This document shows, piece by piece, positions 35,454 through 43,346 of a stretch of DNA of 64,000 nt. Every line of letters starts with the position of its first letter. Position 1 is the stretch's first letter. The stretch is from DATKLL01 sp035542475. Lineage in GTDB: Bacteria > Desulfobacterota > Syntrophia > Syntrophales > UBA2185. Location of the stretch: the NCBI GenBank assembly GCA_035542475.1, contig DATKLL010000053.1, positions 7,986-71,985 of the forward strand, given 5' to 3'. Below the pieces are notes generated by a model, which ran no database searches, was not told the DNA's origin, and was given only the letters and a program-made list of their open reading frames with translations. The position numbers were made by a program, and so were the translations under genes.

Positions 35454-36641
35454 ATGATAAAGCGTTCAATCAATTTCATGACAGTCTGCGGAATACTTGC
35501 ATGTTTCATCTCTTTAGTAATTTTAACGAATCTTGTGCATGCGGCTAGAATAAAGGACATCGCGAATATCGGCGGGGTCAGGGATAACCAACTGTTCGGT
35601 TATGGATTGGTTGTAGGATTGAATGGAACAGGCGATGATGTAAAGAACGGGTTTACGAAAGAAACACTTATCAATATGCTGTTCCGTCAGGGACTTGTCA
35701 TACCGAAAGATAGAGATGTGAAGGCAGACAATATAGCGGCGGTTATGGTGACTGCAAAGCTTCCGCCTTTTGTGAAGACCGGGACGCGGATAGATGTAGA
35801 TGTTTCCTCTATTGGTAATGCGAAGAGTCTTCAAGGCGGTACGCTACTTTTGACTTCTCTAAGAGGCACAGACGGTGAGGTTTACGCGGTTGCTCAGGGA
35901 GCGGTTACCATTGGGGGATTTTCGGCAAGTGGTGCCGCCGGCGGAGGTGTTACAAAGAATCATACTACTGCCGGGCGAATTACAAACGGCGCTACCGTAG
36001 AAAAGGAATTGCCTTATGAATTTCAAAAAAGCAGAATGCTAACTATTAATCTCTATCAGCCTGATTTTACAACATCCACTCATTTAGCAGAGGTGATCAA
36101 CACTTCAATGCGTAATGTCGAGGCAAAGCTCGTTGATTCCAGTTCGGTTACCGTAAAGATAAAAGAGAATGCGGGAATGAATGCGGTGCAACTTGTCTCG
36201 CTTATAGAAAACCTCGATGTCCCCGTTGACTCTGCCGCTGTTGTAGTTATGAACGAAAAGACAGGTACCGTGGTGATGGGCGAGAATGTGAGGATATCGA
36301 CCGTAGCCGTAGCTCATGGGAATCTGAGTATTCAAATAAAGGAGGAAAAGAAGGTTTCCCAGCCACTTCCCTTCGCTCCGGGGGCGCCTGCTGGTGGTAC
36401 TGCACCGACAAAAAAGGGAGGCGTAATAATGGCCCCGGGAGGGCAGACGGTGGTTACTCCTGAGAGTCATGTGACTGTAGCTGAGGAGAAAAAGCAACTG
36501 CTGGTAGTACCGAGAGGTGTCACCATTCAGGAAGTGGTGAGAGCCCTGAATGCAATAGGCGTTTCTCCGCGTGATCTCATTACCATAATGCAGGCTATAA
36601 AAGCCGCGGGGGCGCTTCAGGCTGATCTAAAGATTTTATAG
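35454..36641 (+). CDS. flgI: Flagellar P-ring protein FlgI
   Basis: A 395-residue periplasmic ring subunit with signal peptide (1-30, LVHA cleavage) and the FlgI start RIKDIANIGGVRDNQLFGYG then LVVGLNGTGDD. The ATG at 35454 is chosen since GAGAGGTGG lies seven bases before it; ATG 35430 is in frame but has no site of its own. The C-terminal loop carries a Gly/Pro insertion (about residues 305-330) before the final RALNAIGVSPRDLITIMQAI. Confidence 0.95.
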   Translation: MIKRSINFMTVCGILACFISLVILTNLVHAARIKDIANIGGVRDNQLFGYGLVVGLNGTGDDVKNGFTKETLINMLFRQGLVIPKDRDVKADNIAAVMVTAKLPPFVKTGTRIDVDVSSIGNAKSLQGGTLLLTSLRGTDGEVYAVAQGAVTIGGFSASGAAGGGVTKNHTTAGRITNGATVEKELPYEFQKSRMLTINLYQPDFTTSTHLAEVINTSMRNVEAKLVDSSSVTVKIKENAGMNAVQLVSLIENLDVPVDSAAVVVMNEKTGTVVMGENVRISTVAVAHGNLSIQIKEEKKVSQPLPFAPGAPAGGTAPTKKGGVIMAPGGQTVVTPESHVTVAEEKKQLLVVPRGVTIQEVVRALNAIGVSPRDLITIMQAIKAAGALQADLKIL

Positions 36642-36707
36642 GGAAAACTTTCCTCAGTCTGGCTTCTAAGTTAAGAAAGGCAGAGACAGGGTTTATATAG
36701 GATCATT

Positions 36708-37019
36708 ATGGCAGATTTTACAACATCAAAGGCGCAGCCTGTTACCCAGATTCCCCTGAAAAGAATTGGTGATGTAAAGGGTAAAGAATCTGAAAAAGAA
36801 AAAAAAATGAGAAAAGTATGTGCTGATTTCGAGTCCATCTTTACCTATTACATGTTTAAGACAATGCGGCAAAGCATCCCTCAGAGTGGTTATTTTAAAC
36901 AGAGTACCGGTAAAGATGCATATAACATGTTATTTGATCAGAAAGTGGCCGAAGAGATGGCAAATAAAGGGAAAGAGGTAGGTTTACAACAGGCCCTTTT
37001 TAACCAGTTAAACAAATAG
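36708..37019 (+). CDS. flgJ: Rod-binding protein (FlgJ N-terminal domain only)
   Basis: A 103-residue protein equal to the rod-scaffold half of FlgJ (ADFESIFTYYMFKTMRQSIP, then MLFDQKVAEEMANKGKEVGL). It lacks the C-terminal muramidase of enteric FlgJ, so wall opening must be done by a separate enzyme. This short form is common outside the gamma/beta classes. Last gene of the flgF operon. Confidence 0.9.
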   Translation: MADFTTSKAQPVTQIPLKRIGDVKGKESEKEKKMRKVCADFESIFTYYMFKTMRQSIPQSGYFKQSTGKDAYNMLFDQKVAEEMANKGKEVGLQQALFNQLNK

Positions 37020-37047
37020 TCGCTAAGCGCGATATAAAAGGTTTTAT

Positions 37048-37075
37048 TAAAGTTTTATTGTCTTCTTGCCGATAT
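37048..37075 (+). promoter_or_regulatory. Sigma-28 promoter of flgM-flgN-flgKL
   Basis: TAAAG (37048-37052), a 15-base spacer and GCCGATAT (37068-37075). Predicted start near 37082, about 30 bases before flgM. Same layout as the flaG promoter on the other strand. Confidence 0.85.
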
Positions 37076-37111
37076 ATGTGATAAAAGAAGAATCATAAGG
37101 AGATTCGCAAG

Positions 37112-37417
37112 ATGAAGATTTCTAAAGTCGATGATGCCGCATTACAAGCTCTTCAGCAGTATCAGAAAATTGACAAGGTTCAGAATGAGCCGGGCCCAAA
37201 AGTCGACGGAAATGCGGCACCAGAGGAGAAAGTAAATCTTTCCACCAAGGCAAGAGACATTCAGCAATTGCGAGATGCGGTGAGCCAGCTTCCTGATGTT
37301 CGTGAAGATAAGGTTCGTGAACTAAAAGATCAGGTAGAAAAAGGTGCTTACGATGTAAACGGGAAGAAAATTGCTGAGAAAATGGTGTCGGAGTCTCTTT
37401 TGGATATATTAGCCTGA
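37112..37417 (+). CDS. flgM: Anti-sigma-28 factor FlgM
   Basis: A 101-residue FlgM with the C-terminal sigma-28-binding region (VNLSTKARDIQQLRDAVSQL, then KVRELKDQVEKGAYDVNGKK). It holds FliA until the hook is complete and it is exported. Behind a sigma-28 promoter, giving feedback. ATAAGGAG site before the ATG. Confidence 0.93.
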   Translation: MKISKVDDAALQALQQYQKIDKVQNEPGPKVDGNAAPEEKVNLSTKARDIQQLRDAVSQLPDVREDKVRELKDQVEKGAYDVNGKKIAEKMVSESLLDILA

Positions 37418-37534
37418 CAAAATTTCCCCCATTTTCTTCAGATATTTCATCCCAAAGAGCCTACCGCGTCATTTGTGTAGATTAGGGTAAGTTTACCTAT
37501 AAGATCATATAGTCCTTTGAAAATATTTGGTTTT

Positions 37535-37575
37535 TTGCGAAGGGAAATTGACGTATTGCTTAATCTTCTTCGCAA
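37535..37575 (+). repeat. Inverted repeat between flgM and flgN
   Basis: TTGCGAAG (37535-37542) and CTTCGCAA (37568-37575) are perfect 8-base complements with a 25-base loop. No U-run follows, so this is not a standard terminator; it may shape the transcript between flgM and flgN or bind a protein. Confidence 0.4.
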
Positions 37576-37633
37576 TGGCGCAAAAAGTGATCTACCTAGA
37601 GTTTTAAAGGAAGTACTTATTTAGGATGCGGAC

Positions 37634-38173
37634 ATGATACAGCAGGATATGGGCCTTTATACAGATGAATTGTCCCCTCTTCTTGATTCATTGATAATTC
37701 TCCTGAAGGGAGAAGTTGTGGTTTATCGAGAGCTTCAGGCCGCAATCTCTCACGAAAAGATAACATTAATGAAACCTTCCCTCGAAAGGCTCCTCGAAAG
37801 TAACAGCAAAAAGGAAACGGTAATACTGAAAGCAAAAATGTTGGAGGACGGCAGGTTAAAGCTTATCAGGAAAATTGCAAAAATACTTGCCCTCGAGGAA
37901 AATGAGGTCAATTTAACCGTGTTGTGTTCTTATGCGGATAATGATCAGAAGAAATGTTTGGAGGATTGTAAGTCTATATTAAGCAGTCTACTTGCCAACA
38001 ACCGGGAAATGAATAAAAATAATAAGGAACTGGTTGATTTTTCTCTTCATTTTATGCAGGGGTCCGTCGATTTTATTCACAGTCTCCTCGCTTCCGCTTC
38101 GGCCTGTTACATGCCTTCGGGGAAAATGAGGCCCATTGCCCGGAATGGGAAGATGGTACAAACGGAAGGGTGA
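37634..38173 (+). CDS. flgN: FlgN-type export chaperone for FlgK/FlgL
   Basis: A 179-residue helical protein with the FlgN pattern: an N-terminal LLDSLIILLKGEVVVYRELQ helix, a coiled-coil middle and a polar C-terminus. FlgN brings FlgK and FlgL to the export gate, and the gene lies three bases before flgK. Sequence conservation in the family is low, so position is part of the evidence. Confidence 0.83.
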   Translation: MIQQDMGLYTDELSPLLDSLIILLKGEVVVYRELQAAISHEKITLMKPSLERLLESNSKKETVILKAKMLEDGRLKLIRKIAKILALEENEVNLTVLCSYADNDQKKCLEDCKSILSSLLANNREMNKNNKELVDFSLHFMQGSVDFIHSLLASASACYMPSGKMRPIARNGKMVQTEG

Positions 38174-38176
38174 ACT

Positions 38177-39862
38177 ATGGGAGATATAGGTCGTGTATTA
38201 AATACCGCAAGAGATGCTATCTTAGCCAATCTTACCGCTTTGAATGTTACCGGGTCAAATGTCGCAAATGTTAATACACCGGGATACTCAAGGTTACGTC
38301 CTGACTTTGGCTCTATCGGCGTCTTTAATACCTCGTCGGATCAACAGCAAGTCGGGGTTAAGATTATATCCATAGAGAGGCTCTATAATAAATATCTCGA
38401 TGCCCAGGTAGTCCAGCAGGAGCCGAACGGCGCGTACAGTCAAGCCCAGTTGGATGTCCTAAATAATGTAGAAAGCATTTTCAATGAAAGCACCGGTGGG
38501 GGTATTAATGATTTGCTGTCACAATTCTGGAGTGCCTGGTCGCAACTGTCCGCGAATCCCAGCGGTATGACTGAGCGGGACTACCTGGTATCCGTCTCTC
38601 AGAGCCTTGCTTCTACGTTCCGGCAGAGGGCCAACGACCTCCTTAAGATTCAGAACGACACGAACAATCAAATCTCTGATGCAGTGACGCAATTAAACGG
38701 TTACCTTGATCAGATGGCGGATTTGAACGACAAGATTGTTCAGGTTGAAATAGCCGGTGGGAATGCGGCAAGTATGAGGGATCAAAGAACGGAGCTTCTG
38801 CGGAAAATCGGCCAACTTGTCCAGGTGAATTATTATGAAGAGGCAAACGGTGCTCTTAACGTTTATATCTCCAACGGCAGATCCCTTGTAGAAGGTTCCA
38901 ACGTCTGGAAGCTTGGTGTGCAGACCAACCCTAATAACTCGAATTACTATGATGTTGTTTTCCAGGATACGCCGACGGTTGCAATTAATGATAAACTGCA
39001 AGGGGGAAAGTTGGCCGGTCTCATCGATGCCAGAGATGCGCAGGTTGGCGGTTATCTTAATGATCTTGACAAAATGGCAGCAGCCATCATCAGCAATGTG
39101 AACGCACAGCACAGCTCAGGCTATGACCTGAACGGCAATGTTGGAGGAAACTTTTTTTCTCTGGCAGGGATCTATCCTCCTGTAGCGGCCAGCGGGAACA
39201 CCTATGCCGGTACGGTGACTGCCGGAGGGTCTTATACAGGTACTAAACATAAAACCTACGAGGTGCAAATTGTAGCACCGGGGGCGCTTGGGGTTGCAAC
39301 CTATAAAGTTTCATCCGACGGCGGAAATACATGGGGATCTGTACAAACCATGCCCGCTAACGGGAATATAACACTTGGTGAAGGAATAAACTTTACCTTC
39401 ACGGCGGGTACCTTTGCGGCAAACGATACTTTCAGTGTTAATGCGACTTATCCAGCAGCGATTATGCAGGTAGATCCGGGTATTGTCGCTGATGTAGCAA
39501 AGATTGCCGCCTCAGCCACTGTCAATAAGGACGGTGATAACGCTGGTTTAATTGCCGCCATTCAGAACGATTCATCGTTAATGGGGGGCGGCTTGACAAT
39601 TGATAATTATTATGAATCACTTGTGTCAAAAATCGGCCAGAATATCGCAGATGCAAAAAACAACAACGACCAGCAAACAGCCATCCTGAACCAGATGGAA
39701 AGTCAGAGAGAGGCTGTTTCAGGGGTTTCCCTTGATGAAGAAATGATGAACATGATCAAGTATGAAGCCGCGTATAATGCCGCAGGAAGGCTGATCGGGG
39801 TTATTAATACAATGATGGGTACGCTGATAAATTTGGGGATAGAAACGTCCATAAGTTCTTAA
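38177..39862 (+). CDS. flgK: Hook-filament junction protein FlgK (HAP1)
   Basis: A 561-residue FlgK: N-terminal LNVTGSNVANVNTPGYSRLR and SIERLYNKYLDAQVVQQE, and C-terminal SGVSLDEEMMNMIKYEAAYN. An insert (about residues 339-425) closely resembles an insert in FlgL (GNTYAGTVTAGGSYTGTKHK here; GNTFDGTVTSGGAYTGTANK there). Forms the first ring between hook and filament. A GAAGGGTG site overlaps the end of flgN. Confidence 0.95.
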   Translation: MGDIGRVLNTARDAILANLTALNVTGSNVANVNTPGYSRLRPDFGSIGVFNTSSDQQQVGVKIISIERLYNKYLDAQVVQQEPNGAYSQAQLDVLNNVESIFNESTGGGINDLLSQFWSAWSQLSANPSGMTERDYLVSVSQSLASTFRQRANDLLKIQNDTNNQISDAVTQLNGYLDQMADLNDKIVQVEIAGGNAASMRDQRTELLRKIGQLVQVNYYEEANGALNVYISNGRSLVEGSNVWKLGVQTNPNNSNYYDVVFQDTPTVAINDKLQGGKLAGLIDARDAQVGGYLNDLDKMAAAIISNVNAQHSSGYDLNGNVGGNFFSLAGIYPPVAASGNTYAGTVTAGGSYTGTKHKTYEVQIVAPGALGVATYKVSSDGGNTWGSVQTMPANGNITLGEGINFTFTAGTFAANDTFSVNATYPAAIMQVDPGIVADVAKIAASATVNKDGDNAGLIAAIQNDSSLMGGGLTIDNYYESLVSKIGQNIADAKNNNDQQTAILNQMESQREAVSGVSLDEEMMNMIKYEAAYNAAGRLIGVINTMMGTLINLGIETSISS

Positions 39863-39931
39863 ACATGAGTTCATGGTGCTATTGAAATATGACGGATGCT
39901 TTGGATTTAGGCAGGTGCAAAGGGTGAAATT

Positions 39932-41131
39932 ATGATTACGCGCGTTAGCGATAACATGAAGTTCGATTTACTGAATAACAGTATGTCCGGTATTCAGCTT
40001 CAGTATAACGATCTGATGGAGAAATTATCCACACAGAAGCAGGTTAACAGACCTTCTGATGATCCGCTCGGTATGGGCAAAATTCTTGATTACAGGAGTG
40101 CACTAGCGCAGATAACGAATTATAAGGGAAATATTGACAGCAGTAAGTCATGGCTTTCTTCCGTAGAATCAAATTTATCACATGTAAGCGACATCCTGAC
40201 AAGCATCAAATCAACAGCAATCTCACAGGCCAGTGCGACGGCGTCAGCTTCAACGAGGCAGATTGCGGCCGATTCCCTCCAGCCGCTTATTGACGAAATC
40301 CGTTCGCTCGCCAATACAAAATTCGGGAACAGGTATTTCTTCTCCGGTACAAGAACTGATACAGAGCCATTCTCCGAGACTGCATCGGCAGTTTCGCGAA
40401 TTGATACTCCTGTTGCCGCAACCGGGAATACATTTGATGGAACCGTAACTTCGGGCGGCGCCTATACAGGTACCGCAAACAAGACCTATGCGGTCAAGAT
40501 CATCACGGGCGGGACTCTTGCTGCCTCAACATACCAGATTTCTGCAGACGGCGGGAAAACCTGGGGAGCTGTGCAGACAAATCTTAGCGCCCCTGTGACT
40601 ATTGGTGACGGAATACAGCTTACGTTTACGGCAGGAGCCACAAATCCGGTATCAAATGACATTTTCTATGTTCATGCCTATGCACCGGGCTATTACAATG
40701 GCAACGGCGAAGAACTCTCCAGTGAAGTCAGCAATGGAGTTACAATTAATTATAGTATCACGGGAGAAGAGGTGTTTACAAATCAGGGCAAAGGTACTGT
40801 CGACATTTTCAAGGTATTGGACGATTTGAAAACCGCACTTGTGAACAACGATGCGAACGGTATAACCAGTCAACTTGATCTCCTTGATCAGGCGGGCGCT
40901 CAAATCTCCCGCTATGTGGGACAATGCGGGACCAGGACAAACGGTCTGGATGCCTCAAGTTCCGCGCTTGATGATATGAACACACGGCTGACCAGCCTTA
41001 AGTCGAATATAGAAGACGCTGATGTAGCAAAGCTGGCAACAGAGTTCCAGATGAAGCAATTAGCTTTGGAAGCTACTTATAAAATGGCAGGCGACTTAGG
41101 GAGCATGTCTATCATCGGATTTCTTAAATAG
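39932..41131 (+). CDS. flgL: Hook-filament junction protein FlgL (HAP3)
   Basis: A 399-residue FlgL with the flagellin-like N-terminus (QLQYNDLMEKLSTQKQVNRP then SDDPLGMGKILDYR) and C-terminus (LATEFQMKQLALEATYKMAG). It carries the insert shared with FlgK at about residues 164-253, making it longer than the ~300-residue minimal form. Forms the second junction ring. Confidence 0.94.
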   Translation: MITRVSDNMKFDLLNNSMSGIQLQYNDLMEKLSTQKQVNRPSDDPLGMGKILDYRSALAQITNYKGNIDSSKSWLSSVESNLSHVSDILTSIKSTAISQASATASASTRQIAADSLQPLIDEIRSLANTKFGNRYFFSGTRTDTEPFSETASAVSRIDTPVAATGNTFDGTVTSGGAYTGTANKTYAVKIITGGTLAASTYQISADGGKTWGAVQTNLSAPVTIGDGIQLTFTAGATNPVSNDIFYVHAYAPGYYNGNGEELSSEVSNGVTINYSITGEEVFTNQGKGTVDIFKVLDDLKTALVNNDANGITSQLDLLDQAGAQISRYVGQCGTRTNGLDASSSALDDMNTRLTSLKSNIEDADVAKLATEFQMKQLALEATYKMAGDLGSMSIIGFLK

Positions 41132-41165
41132 AAGTATGATTCCCACGATATAACAGGGAGTAATG

Positions 41166-41408
41166 ATGTTAATCCTGACACGGAAGTTGGGCGAGGCAAT
41201 CACGATAAGTGATGATATTAAAATTACTGTTCTCGAAACAAAAGGGAAACAAGTAAAGCTTGGAATTGAGGCACCAGCCCATATCACTGTTCACCGAGCG
41301 GAAATATACCAGCTCATCAGGGAACAAAATATCCAAGCTGCAAAAGTGGATAGTATCGAGAAAGAGACACTTCCCGATATATTGACCGGATTAAAAAGTT
41401 TGTTTTAA
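41166..41408 (+). CDS. csrA: Carbon storage/flagellin translation regulator CsrA
   Basis: An 80-residue CsrA (MLILTRKLGEAITISDDIKI, then KLGIEAPAHITVHRAEIY) with conserved R6 and the VHRAEIY strand that bind GGA in RNA hairpins. ATG 41166 gives five-base spacing from AGGGAG; the ATG three bases earlier is too close. It lies between flgL and fliW, as in bacteria where FliW frees flagellin mRNA from CsrA. Confidence 0.96.
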   Translation: MLILTRKLGEAITISDDIKITVLETKGKQVKLGIEAPAHITVHRAEIYQLIREQNIQAAKVDSIEKETLPDILTGLKSLF

Positions 41409-41478
41409 AAGATCAACAAAAGCCTTGAATGTACATAAACAATAATTTGCCAATATACGATATAGGGAGATTTGTAGA

Positions 41479-41970
41479 GTGAATGTAGTTACTGCCCGCT
41501 TTGGGGAGATAGAAGTAGATGAATCCAAGATCATTAACATGCAGGGAGGGATCATCGGGTTTGAACACCTGAAGAAATATATACTGCATATGCAGGATGA
41601 AAAGAACCCATTCTGGTGGTACCAGTCCCTTGATGACGGTAAAATCGCATTCGTTGTGATCAATCCATTTATTGCAAAGGCTGACTATGAACCGGTGATA
41701 AGCGATAATGATATAAAATTTCTGGAAATAAAAGGTCCGGACGATGTCGTACTGCTTGCGATTGTGACCATACTTCAGAACCCATTTTCAGTTTCTGCCA
41801 ACCTCAGAGCGCCTATTGTGATCAATGCAGAGAAAAGAATTGCCAAACAGATTATCCTTGAAGATCAGACATATCCTGTTAAATACTACCTGACAACTGG
41901 GCCTGCTGACGAAGCTGCCGCAACAGGAGATAGTGAAAAACCCAATAACTGCAAGACTGCTTCCTTATGA
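41479..41970 (+). CDS. fliW: Flagellar assembly factor FliW
   Basis: A 163-residue FliW: MNVVTARFGEIEVDESKIIN, GIIGFEHLKKYILH, and NPFSVSANLRAPIVINAEKR. FliW binds CsrA and flagellin alternately, coupling flagellin translation to secretion. GTG start with a GGGAG site. Cotranscribed with csrA. Confidence 0.95.
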   Translation: MNVVTARFGEIEVDESKIINMQGGIIGFEHLKKYILHMQDEKNPFWWYQSLDDGKIAFVVINPFIAKADYEPVISDNDIKFLEIKGPDDVVLLAIVTILQNPFSVSANLRAPIVINAEKRIAKQIILEDQTYPVKYYLTTGPADEAAATGDSEKPNNCKTASL

Positions 41971-42005
41971 AGAAAGGCGGGATTAATAATTTGTGGCGCT
42001 GTTCT

Positions 42006-42335
42006 TTAAGCAGAATGGTGAAAAATGATGCCGATGAGTTCCCCCAATTTCGTATATAGATTTTGAAGGTCTTCGGGCGGGATTTCGCGTATAACCTTTC
42101 CAGTATCTTTCTCTTTGACGATTACACTAACTTCCCTATTTTTATCCCCGTAGGTCGAGAAGGTCACACTGATATTACTCGATTGAATATGTGCCTGAAT
42201 TTGCTCGACCATTTGCTTTACTTCTTCAGAAGTTACAGGTTTGGATTCTTCAGGCGCTCTTCCAGAAGGTTCTTTTTGGGGCACATTATCATACACTGTC
42301 GGAGTCCCCGTCGTATTTATGCTTGAAATATTCAT
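42006..42335 (-). CDS. flaG: FlaG family flagellar protein
   Basis: A 109-residue FlaG: polar N-terminus, then QIQAHIQSSNISVTFSTYGD and VIVKEKDTGKVIREIPPEDL, the family core. FlaG proteins affect filament length. The gene is convergent with fliW and has its own sigma-28 promoter. Confidence 0.9.
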   Translation of the reverse strand: MNISSINTTGTPTVYDNVPQKEPSGRAPEESKPVTSEEVKQMVEQIQAHIQSSNISVTFSTYGDKNREVSVIVKEKDTGKVIREIPPEDLQNLYTKLGELIGIIFHHSA

Positions 42336-42368
42336 TTTTGAACCTCGATCATACTCCTTACGATCTAT

Positions 42369-42396
42369 ATATCGGCATTCTATGGGAAAAACTTTA
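42369..42396 (-). promoter_or_regulatory. Sigma-28 promoter of flaG
   Basis: Read on the minus strand: TAAAG (42396-42392), 15-base spacer, GCCGATAT (42376-42369). Same sequence and spacing as the flgM promoter. Start expected near 42361, about 26 bases before flaG. Confidence 0.85.
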
Positions 42397-42408
42397 TACT
42401 ACGTATCT

Positions 42409-42864
42409 CTATGTTTTAACGTCCAAAAAGCGGGACTCCCCGGATTTTCCTCTATAGCCCTTGAACCACGTTTGACTGTTGGCGATCCCGGATAAATCGT
42501 TTTTCAGTTTATCGAGTTCATCTTCTGCAGCGACTTCACAATCCTTGTTTAATCGTTGGGTTTTATTAATTACCTGTTCGAGGGTTGCCATAAGAGATTG
42601 GATTCGCTTCCTTGTTTCCGGCGCTTCATAAGAGGGATTTGACTCCCTGATACGGCTGATTGCAGCGTCCAATTTGCTAATATAGGCCATAAGATTGTGT
42701 CGCCGAATGATCAGCATTTCAACTGCTTCTACATTATGCTGTTCGATCATATCTTTCAGTGATGTAGTTGCAGACATGAAACCTTTAAAAATAGCGATTT
42801 TTTGCTCTAGTAATTCGCAGAGTCTGGGAAGATCGGATGCTGCTGTTGATTTTTGTTCTGTCAT
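42409..42864 (-). CDS. FliT/FlgN-like export chaperone
   Basis: A 151-residue, mostly helical protein with coiled-coil stretches (about 12-45 and 100-130) and a terminal SRFLDVKT, as in FlgN/FliT-type chaperones. It follows fliS by two bases in the fliD-fliS run, the usual place of fliT, the FliD chaperone. Assigned by position and fold, not by strong motifs. Confidence 0.7.
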   Translation of the reverse strand: MTEQKSTAASDLPRLCELLEQKIAIFKGFMSATTSLKDMIEQHNVEAVEMLIIRRHNLMAYISKLDAAISRIRESNPSYEAPETRKRIQSLMATLEQVINKTQRLNKDCEVAAEDELDKLKNDLSGIANSQTWFKGYRGKSGESRFLDVKT

Positions 42865-42866
42865 GG

Positions 42867-43313
42867 CTACGCCCTCATTTCTCTCCTGACGGGTTCCTTT
42901 TCCCGATCATTAATTTGATGAAATGCCTTGTTCATATCCCTGCGCTGACCGTTAAGGATTTCTTCCCACGCCGATTTCAGCTCCACTAACATCCAGACAA
43001 TGTGATCCATTGCTCTTAAGTCTCTTTTCAAGTCCGCTTCCGTTAAGTGATGTATCATGTAAAAGTAAAGGGCGTGTAAGTTTGAAGCTACTTCGCCCCC
43101 TTTCTTTAAATCGAGTGCGGAGTCAAGGGCGCTAATAAAATCCTGTGCTTTAATTAACGCCTGCGCTTTTTCTTCATAATCATGGGAGATATACTTTGCC
43201 TTAGCAATCTTCAAATTCTTTATAGCTTCTTCATAGCACATCAAAACGAGTCTCTTGGGGTCTGCTGTCATTACTCCTGCTTGCTGGTAGGCTCCTATGC
43301 CTTTACCGTACAT
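42867..43313 (-). CDS. fliS: Flagellin export chaperone FliS
   Basis: A 148-residue four-helix chaperone: MYGKGIGAYQQAGVMTADPK, LVLMCYEEAIKNLKIAKAKY, and LYFYMIHHLTEADLKRD. It caps the C-terminus of flagellin in the cytoplasm until export and also interacts with FliW. The AAGGAGGAT ribosome site is strong. Confidence 0.95.
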   Translation of the reverse strand: MYGKGIGAYQQAGVMTADPKRLVLMCYEEAIKNLKIAKAKYISHDYEEKAQALIKAQDFISALDSALDLKKGGEVASNLHALYFYMIHHLTEADLKRDLRAMDHIVWMLVELKSAWEEILNGQRRDMNKAFHQINDREKEPVRREMRA

Positions 43314-43346
43314 ATATTCTATCCTCCTTATCTTAAGCTACAATTA

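Noticed and set aside
41436..41463. TAAA-N16-TACGATAT, a sigma-28-like site before fliW
   Set aside because: The fliW ribosome site lies at 41465-41469, so transcription would begin after it; two -10 mismatches as well.
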